Part shown: piece after piece, positions 55,810 to 64,000 of the stretch | How the letters are laid out: the number at the start of each line of letters is the position of its first letter | How positions within the stretch are numbered: the stretch's first letter is position 1 | Source of the DNA: Plumapathes pennacea | Lineage: Eukaryota > Cnidaria > Anthozoa > Antipatharia > Myriopathidae | Assembly: GCA_964036295.1 (NCBI GenBank) | Contig: OZ038465.1 | Span: forward strand, 13,144,167 to 13,208,166 | Direction: 5' to 3' | Length of the DNA: 64,000 nt | The notes under the pieces: generated by a model | Seen by the model: only the letters and a program-made list of their open reading frames with translations | Told to the model about the DNA's origin: nothing | Databases searched by the model: none | Translations under genes and position numbers: made by a program

Positions 55810-58420
55810 TATGCTCCCAAAGAGCAGATTTCTGAGCAAGGACCAAACCTTCAACAACGCTATTCCTATTCCGGAATAGACCCAATCGAACGCGCCTTAA
55901 GTTTGGAGGAAAATGGGGAGGGGGTGCCTCGCCCTTTCCTACTCCCGAACGAACATTTTTCGCCGAGCAGCAAACGGGAACGCCTAAACACAAGCGACAC
56001 GCAACTTGAACGCAGGTCAAAGCATGGGTTTCCTGGCTTATGACGCCACTTTTAATAAGCTACGTTCGTCGTAGCTTTACTTCCACACATATAAATACGC
56101 TTTTTTAGGTTTTAAAAAGCAGTTTCCTAAAGGTAATAAAAGCAGATGGAGACTTGTTTGTTGTATATTTACACAACGGCTGCAGCATAAAACTGATATT
56201 GCAACTGTCCTCTCGAAAAAGGACGTCACTGGCAGCGAAGTGTACAAACTGTTTCTGTGAACAGCAAAGTAAATACATGTTTTTGTTTGTTTTTAATTGG
56301 GGTGCAGAGACGCGTTGTAAAAGGCGGTCATGTCTTCTAGTTGTTTGTTGTGGTGTTTTCACTAGTCTTCACGGATCCGCTGAAGTTTGTAAGCCTCTAA
56401 ACATACATCACTTGAGGGAAGCACGATTGCCTTAAGTTCCGGCCGCCAAAAAAACGAATTCGCTGCTGGACGTTTTTGGGCAATTAATACAAGCCACGGA
56501 CGGACCCAATCTGTACATAAAACTTGGTTAACAAACATGCAAGTTTCGATCCAATTCGGCTAAAAATAACAATCTTACATTATTCTCTTGTATCGCCTTG
56601 TTGCCCGTCCTTCCTCCTTGATTCTTCCTCTCGCTTCAACTTTCTACTTGTTTCCAATTAGACAACACCAGACTAGTGGAATAATTTCCATATGAGCAAG
56701 AATGATACCCGGCAAATGATTTTCCACGAACCCCCGCGGCGAAACCTGACGACCGTTGTTTCAAAAGAAATCAATCCAAATTGGTTATTAAGCCGAGGAG
56801 CTCTCACGCCGAATCAATTATTTGCTGAAATCGAAAAGAAAAAAAATTCTATCACAAATATAGATACGATTTTTTCGCGCACCTAGCGAAAAACTCGCTT
56901 CACATTGGAGGGCTGGTATAACTTGTTTGGCGCAGTGCAGGTTCTAAAATAAACTCTGCTGCTTCGAAGGCTTTTTTAATTTCGCAGATGTAAACGAACT
57001 TAGTTGATGTGCATACAGATGTACCACTGAGAAAATCTCACATGATCATCGGTTACACGAAAGACAAAAAGAACGGTAACAGACAAAACACACACACACA
57101 AGGACGGGACATACGTACCGTAAAATTACAAGGACAGTTAAGATGGCTCCGTAATCAGCGTAGACTGTTGCGTCGACGTCAACTTATTAAGGAAGAGGAA
57201 ACGAGGCTGACTTTTGACACAGTAATCAATTACGTGGTTTCGATTCGCCACAGGAGAATAATACAGTATCTATCTAATCTAACAGCTTTGCTAAAACCAA
57301 TATAGCAGACCATTCATCTTAAGCATCACCTGCCTCACACGTTAAAAAGCGACAATGCAATCAAAGCCAGCGACCAAAAACGATGTTTCATTCACAGTGA
57401 ATTGAAATTTTTCACGCCCCAGCTCGTGCCGATTGACGTGGATATAAGACTATGGTGATGAGATGATACATTTGTATGGTGTATCAAGCTCTCAGGACTG
57501 CAATGACAAGCGCATTCCCGTCGCGGTAAAATAAAACTTACAAACGATTTCAATAATTCTGAAACTATAAACTCCGAGTAAATCATTTCTATACATGCTA
57601 ATTAAATATATCTTCATACTTGATTTTAAATCTCAAATTCTATTTTGACACAATAGATATTAAACATGTATAGGAAAATTAAATTTTCAACCGACTGTAT
57701 GTAACCCACCAACAACTCCGTAGGCTGATCACAGAATTTTCGAAAGGAGAAAGAGTTCGGCGTCTACAGATTCAAAAAACTAGTTGTCGTAAAAAAAATC
57801 AAAGCACTAGTTCTCATACAGTGAATAATGAAAGCCATTGACTAAGGCTGCATATATATATATACTAGAAATACGATAATCGCAGATATCCCCTCGCTCA
57901 GTAGTGGGTTTTCGGAAAGCGGGATTCTTGTTTATTTTCCGTTCGGACATTATTTAATTTTTTTTTCAGCAAACCACGGCTGTGTAGCGACGTCACCAGT
58001 CGGCCGCTAAAAAAATCTTTGTCACACGGCAGTCTGGTTTAGTTCAGACAACGTGCACAGTCTGCAATTTTCGTAGACACTAGCTGAACTTCAAAATTCG
58101 CTGAGAAAACATTTACACGCAACTACAGAATACTCCCGAGGCTTGAAAGCCAAGCAAAGTCAATCTTGGACACCGAAGTTTTTATGAATTTCAAGAAAAG
58201 CCGCGATTTCTCCAGCCAATGCTTTATCCTAACCACATACGTGTATGTTTGTTTTTTTGTGTGTGTGCCAAATTTAGAACCGTCAAAGCGAGTCGCTTGT
58301 TTACACGCTTTCGAAGTCTCGGAATCGTGTGAATTTTGGCAGGGATTCAATTTTGAACACAACAACTTTTCAAACTGCGTTTGACGATTTTAAAATCTTT
58401 GACAGAAAAAAGAAATCAAG
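55810..58420. other. No supported gene
   Basis: Short frames only. The 98-codon plus frame at 57009-57305 is basic and unrecognised. Nothing with splice support. Confidence 0.3.
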
Positions 58421-58429
58421 TCACTAAAT

Positions 58430-58505
58430 AATACAAGGTCCGATTTTATTGAGCGAGCAAACCCGGTCACTAAATAATACAAAGTCCGATTGTGTTGAGC
58501 GAGTA
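58430..58505. repeat. Short direct duplication
   Basis: GTCACTAAATAATACAAGGT-CCGATTTTATTGAGCGAG is followed about 41 bases later by the same sequence with few changes (AAAGTCCGATTGTGTTGAGC). Confidence 0.8.
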
Positions 58506-58509
58506 TCTT

Positions 58510-61435
58510 ACGGGGGTCCCGCTAGTAGACATATTGTTTAATTTGGAAAGCAGTGGCCGGATATTTTCTACTTTAATAGCCTTCAAAAAGCAAAAGCATT
58601 TTAACCCGGTTACATTTTATCCTTGAATACAGTGTGCCAACAAACGCGGCGACAAAACTTCACAGCATGTGTCAGACTGTCAATGAAATTATGCAAACAT
58701 GTCAGGAATCGGATGACACAATCTTGCACGAAGGCATTTTAAAAATAGCTTTGAAAACCAGCGAAAAGATCACAGTATAATCCTACTTGGCCTTCATCAC
58801 AGTTCCCGGGGCATCAAACGACAAAATATACGGCAATTGTTGAAATACCAATGATAACACGACCGTCGTTTAACAAAAGTGTATTTAACGTTAATTGATG
58901 TAAATTTTCAAAACTCACCGGTTCCTGAAAGCCATAGCTTTAGCTCTTTTCCAGCAAAGGAAACAAAACCCAAAACACTATTGTTTACGTCTTCAATGAT
59001 TTCAAAATACACTGTATAGAGCAGTCCTCATACAGTACGAAAATTCCACTTTCCATTGTATTGTGTTGTCATCTTGTCAAACTTGGATTCTGAAAACTGC
59101 ATTCCTGTTATTGCGAAAGGCGAAATTTGCAACAGTGATTGTTCGATTTCCACCGACTGTATTTTGCTATTCCTTTCTGAAGAAGCGTCTGCGTTTTAAC
59201 ACAATACTGGCGTCTGGGATTAGTGTTCAGGTCAACCAGTTGGGCCTTAAAGAATCCGTTTTACGTCTAGTAAAGCTTGCCTCCCATGCACTGGCAAAAT
59301 ATCCGGGCAATTTACAGCCGTCCGTCGAACTGCTTGGCCTTGTATCTGCATCTTGTTGTACAAAATCACTTCAGTTCGTACTCTATCGCATGTCTCCAAG
59401 AAAATGGCGGTTTACAGTTAAGCTGCCGATGTAACCTCGCCTGCTGTGGTCGCTCGACGCGGAGGGCCTTGGGACGAGGTCGTATGGCACAAACAGACAA
59501 ACACACGAACATTAGATTTCGAGATGGCGACACGCTTGGAGTCTCCGATAAGGCGATAATACTACTGCATTAGCGTCGTGAATATTTCCCTCACTTCGTT
59601 CGGGGATAAATGCGCTTGCAGTTCAATTTCGATGCCTTTTCTCCTCCTGTCTACATGAGAAAGATCGAATTAGACGATCAATACGAAAACGCTGCAAAAA
59701 ATTTATCGGAGTTCAAAACACTTCTATTTCTGTTTCCGCATAAATAGCGAAAACACAAGGTGAAAGAAAGTTAACACAGCCGATTAGTGGAGCACTGAGC
59801 AGGCGGAAATATAAGACGTAAATAACTGGTTATAATATCTGAGTTTTGCAGAAGCAGCGGCAGATGAAATGGAACTCAACCAATTCTATTACGCATGAGA
59901 AATTAACTGAAAGTGGATGTGGGAAAACTAATTCAATTATTTCTAATTTAATCAATTATATCACTCGACGATTGGTTTTATTTGTAGGAAACGTATCAGG
60001 ATATAAATGCAAAGAAAAAAAAAACAAACTTAACAATACAAACGAAACCCCTAAACAGTTTCTAAGTAATCATCGAAAAGATCACAACTGATAACTCAGG
60101 CACCGCGGAAATGTTTTCGACCGTGCGATCACAATACTTTCAAGTCAGTGGTTATTGCATAAAACTGTGAAAACGACATACATTTTTAAACGCTTGTAAA
60201 ACCTCAAGACTTAGCAAGGAAACTCAGACCTGCACGAGAGCGAAATTATGGACCACTACGTTCCGCATAAAATAAACTAATTTTTACTTTATAAACAAAT
60301 ACAAAGAGATACCCTATGTCCAAATGATTCCAAGATAGTTACGATATTTTTCATAGTGCTTCCTTATTAACTTGTTCACTATATTGTTGATTTGATTTTG
60401 TTACTTTTCCTGTTCGAACACGTAGATTGATGCCAATTTCCGTTTTGATATATAATCAGTCACAATTGTATTTCTAGTTAGCGAGTCCCCATTTAGGGAT
60501 AAAACATGTATTGTAATCAAACTGTCAATAAACTGTTCTGTTCTGAACCTTAGACTCGGTTATTCACGAATGGGTTAGTTCAACACATTTCCTATATTAA
60601 TACAAGTTGTACACAAGAAAAACAAGGGTTGCACTCGATGTGTAATAGACACAGCAGAACAAATAGGTAACCCAATGGGTCCACATGTCTACTGTTTTGA
60701 TACCACTTCAAGAGTGAAGTTTGACTATTTTTAACCTCATTCATGAAGGACCAATTGCGAACTCTTGGAGAATTCATGGGCGCTATTAACTAACCATTAT
60801 TCTTTTTTCCCGTTCCAGCGCGCGAAAAAATGTTTGTTCTTAGCAGTAAGGTGTTTGAAGATCGAGCAATATTATTTCTATGGCCAGATTTCTCGTGAAA
60901 TTAAGACAAAGCTGCACTTATGACACCGCGTAGACATAGACATAACAAGACTGATACGGTCTAATTGCGGTTTCATCAGGAAATTGAACAATTACGTAAA
61001 TGCTCTGTAAACCCTCGGGGGGCTTATTAAAAAAATTCATATTTCAGAGGGAGGGGGCTTAATATAAATAACTGCTGAAACCTACTTCAGGAGGGTGTCG
61101 CCAATTTTATCCTATGCTCCCTCTTATCATCTCCTCTGACACACATTCTTGCTGCTGAAAGGGTCGTTTCTGTCACTTTACAGGGACCTGACATATAAAC
61201 CCACATCAGTACATCTACCTAGATTCTCTATCACATCCTAGAAAGTTTTAAATTCTAGACATAATACTTCGTGTATCCGCAGCCTTTTATTGCTCCAAGT
61301 TGTTCATAGCCTGCGTCGCATCCAAACTTAGTAAACACTTATATGGGACGCAGGCTAAGTTGTTCCTAGATAACCTCAATTTTTAACATGTAAAGCACAT
61401 ATTGCAGATTTTGGTCAGTGTATAGGTCCCCACTT
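58510..61435. other. No supported gene
   Basis: The plus frames at 59063-59434 and 59277-59573 overlap in different frames and have no motif. A small inverted pair at about 61310-61355 (TAGCCTGCGTC facing GACGCAGGCTA) is the only structure. Confidence 0.3.
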
Positions 61436-61439
61436 TACC

Positions 61440-61459
61440 TCCCCCCCCCCCCCCCCCCC
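61440..61459. repeat. Poly-C tract
   Basis: A run of about 20 C on the plus strand. Confidence 0.8.
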
Positions 61460-62197
61460 ATAACCAGTGCCAAAGGGCTCTAATTCGTTTATTACGGTAC
61501 GAGGCGTTTAAACTGACTTGTCTTCACTCATCCATACCGAAAGAATTTTTTTTTGGAAAATTCTAACACAGTACTTAAAACATAAAACATCCATTCGTTC
61601 ACTTGCCTCTCTACTTGAGCCGTGTGAACGAGTGCCAACCTTTCATTCCAGTGTATTCGAGATTTTCTGGTAGCCATTTTTTCCAGTCAGGGGACCTTCC
61701 CTTATTCTGACGCAACTCCTTCAGAGCTAAAATCTGTCACAGCAAAACTTTCAAACCCTGACCTAATCTAAAGAAAACAATTTTTTATTTGAGTGCATTG
61801 CATTATTTGGTGATTAATACCAAAAGACAAAACGTACATAGGACGGCTCTTGTTGGTGAATATGGCACAGTGGTGCGACCGATATATTTATGTATAAAAA
61901 AAAAGAAAGAGATAAAAGCCCTTACAACCTCTAGGATACCATATGATACCATATGATGCCTGCAGCCCCCATGTCCCTCTATGATATAGCGTGCTACTTG
62001 TACCATGTCTCTACACCTACCACACAGTGCCCGTATAATGCGTCTATGGTATACAGCTTGACACTTGTATAGATGCCACGATGTGTCTATCACACCACAA
62101 GCACAACAGACGGACGACACGATAAACGTGAGAAATCCCTCTACGATGCCACGTGTGTGTAAACTATTTAAAATACAATAACAAAAACAAAGTTTCT

Positions 62198-63521
62198 TCA
62201 CGGACAAAGAAGTAAGACAAAAGAAACGATCATTCCAAGAAGGAACTCGTTCTTCCCAATCATCACAGCTCCACTTTTTGGATCCTTGTCTTGATCGATT
62301 TTAGCGAAGATCCTGCAGGGTCCTCCTGACCCACCTTTGATGAACATAGGAGCGGCATAAACCGTCGCACCCTTAGGGGGCAGGCGCTCCATGTTTGCCA
62401 CATTCTCCAGGCCTGGGATGTTCTCCTTAAACAGAATCTGGTGGGTTGGAAAGTCCGTGGATTGGCCGTAGTCCAGAGAGGCGGTATCAATCCCGACTGC
62501 TTTAATCTTTCGGTTTTTCACGAGCCACGTGGAAGCGTTTGCGTGAATCCCTGTATAACAGTGTGCCACATACAGTTGGAGCAATCGTAAATCAAATACA
62601 AAAATGTTCCCATGACTTAATGACCAAAATCAACCCGTTGGAAGACCTTTTAGCGTCCACATTCCTTCCCTATGCAGAAACCATCACCGCGTTGTCAGGT
62701 TTAAACGTGAAAATGAGAAGCCGTTCCCCCACAAAACGACTACTGTGTTTTGAGCTAAAACAAAGCCTAGTCTTTGATCAAAACTCTACAGTTTGTTGTA
62801 CAAAAGCATGAGAAAGAATTTGGTTTGATCTGAACTTAGAACAACTGAGTCTTGATATTCTTGGTCTGGGATAGACAACACTAAAGCAACAAGGTATATA
62901 AAAAGATAAGGTGCATAAAAGGTATGGAGAATGTCATTCTGATGGGTACCACACTCCACCCCCCCCCCCCCCCCCCCTCCCCAAAAAAAAATAAAAATTA
63001 AAAAATTAAATCTCACCTGGAAAATGCAAAATAGACGTATTTTTCGTATCGGTTCCCAAATACTTCTTCTTGTCTGGCCAGTGCTTTCCCCATCCTGAAT
63101 ACACGAGTAATATAACATCATCTGGAATCTTGTCATATTTCTCTTCCCAGTCCTCTAGGTCCTTGGGCAAAAGTTGTGCATCCGGGTCTTTGGAAGCTTT
63201 GCCGGAAATGTCCACGACGATTGCGGGCCCGATTAGTTTGTCCAGCGGTATCTGCTCCGTGGTCCACTTGCCCGCAGCAAAATGTCTCGGTGCGTCCAGA
63301 TGGGTTCCTCCGTGCTCTGAAGCGGAATAGTCGTAAGAAGAATAGTAGTAACCATCAGGAGTGACGTTGGCAAAAACCAGCACGTGCTTGAAGGAGTTCG
63401 CTGTTGGCCAATAAACTGTTTCATTGTCAAAAGGGTACGTCATCTCGATCCAGGCTACTGGAGCGCTGCCACAAAGGACCGGGAGGAGGACTAGTATGAA
63501 GTACTTGAACGACATCATCAT
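62198..63521 (-). CDS. Secreted cyclase-family protein (kynurenine formamidase/isatin hydrolase-like, PF04199 type)
   Basis: Two exons, 63521-63017 and 62550-62198, are joined through the split Gly codon G|GG to give 285 residues. The N-terminus is a clear signal peptide (MMMSFKYFILVLLPVLCGSA). The metal-binding signature HGGTHLDAPRHF is at 70-81, with His70, His74 and Asp76 as expected ligands and His80 following. Exon 2 carries GIDTASLDYGQSTDFPTHQI and NIPGLENVANMERLPPKG, which supply the conserved His205 and Glu217 of the family. All expected catalytic residues are present, so an active metal-dependent amidohydrolase is likely, though its substrate cannot be read from sequence. The C-terminus ends in a hydrophobic stretch (FLLGMIVSFVLLLCP) directly at the stop, as in GPI-anchor signals, suggesting a cell-surface form. 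The first of three Met codons is used; the others would serve equally. Confidence 0.92.
62959..62979. repeat. Poly-C tract in cyclase intron
   Basis: A C run on the plus strand between the two cyclase exons, followed by an A-rich run. Confidence 0.8.
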
Positions 63522-64000
63522 CCTAAAAAATGAATTTTAAAATAATTTCTCAGAAATCTACAAATAAAACAACTATGAATAAAGAGTTATTTGAAACATG
63601 ACACATTAATCAACCTTTTCAAATTATGCAAAACCAAAAACAACTTTTGCTCATATGAAAGACTTTCATGTCAAACAGTACAGCAAATTGTACAGTGATG
63701 CAAATACCTTTTCTAGGAAAGATACAATCACAGTCAAACAGCATTTCCCTTACTAATTCTATGAATTCCAATGAACCAATCTGGTACCACAGTCCTAGTC
63801 AGCAATAAAACCTTTATAGTCATTCAGTATTAGGTCTTCAGATATCAAAATAGTAGAGATTCATAATGACAATTACTGGAATTCATCATTGGTTTAAATA
63901 CTCCGACTTCTGTCTGCACATTTTGCTGTCAATGGTAACTATACAAAAGTCATACAATTACTTCTTCTTAAATGGTAGGGAGAATTCATACTGTATGCTG
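63522..64000. other. 5' flank of the cyclase gene
   Basis: AT-rich sequence upstream of the minus-strand start. No coding exon is recognised; the promoter or a 5' untranslated exon should lie here or beyond the right edge. Confidence 0.4.

Overview
This is a eukaryotic nuclear window. Its genes are split by short GT-AG introns, it is AT-rich with many microsatellites, and short foldback or inverted-repeat elements are scattered through introns and spacers. The gene complement (an MFSD11/UNC93-like transporter, SPSB3-like SPRY/SOCS proteins, a DUF229 sulfatase-fold protein, a class A GPCR, a glutamate-receptor-like channel with a potassium-type filter, and a secreted cyclase-family enzyme) together with the repeat style suggests an early-branching metazoan, most likely a cnidarian such as a stony coral or sea anemone. 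That assignment is inference; no species-diagnostic sequence is visible.

Layout. Bases 140-6147 (minus): twelve 5' coding exons of an MFSD11-like transporter that runs off the left edge. Bases 6148-7649: a CpG-bearing divergent promoter spacer. Bases 7650-11045 (plus): a two-exon type II membrane DUF229 protein. Bases 12883-18329 (minus): a three-exon SPSB3-like gene. Head to head with it, 19419-20869 (plus) is a paralogous SPRY gene whose first coding exon appears to be only four bases. Bases 24819-27295 (plus): a two-exon class A GPCR. Bases 29755-37476 (minus): a nine-exon gene for an ionotropic-glutamate-receptor-like subunit carrying the potassium-channel signature TTVGYGD; this is the most striking gene here. 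Bases 37500-61800 are gene-poor: an approximately 1 kb tandem duplication later invaded by three foldback elements, a few orphan exon-like pieces on the minus strand, microsatellites and MITE-like repeats. Bases 62198-63521 (minus): a two-exon secreted cyclase/kynurenine-formamidase-family protein.

Exon models were built by hand from reading frame, splice consensus and phase. In every complete gene the summed exon lengths are divisible by three, and the phases match at each junction. The genes do not form an obvious pathway. The clearest functional relation is the divergent SPSB3-like pair, which probably arose by duplication. The channel, the GPCR and the transporter are all membrane proteins, but nothing in the sequence links them.
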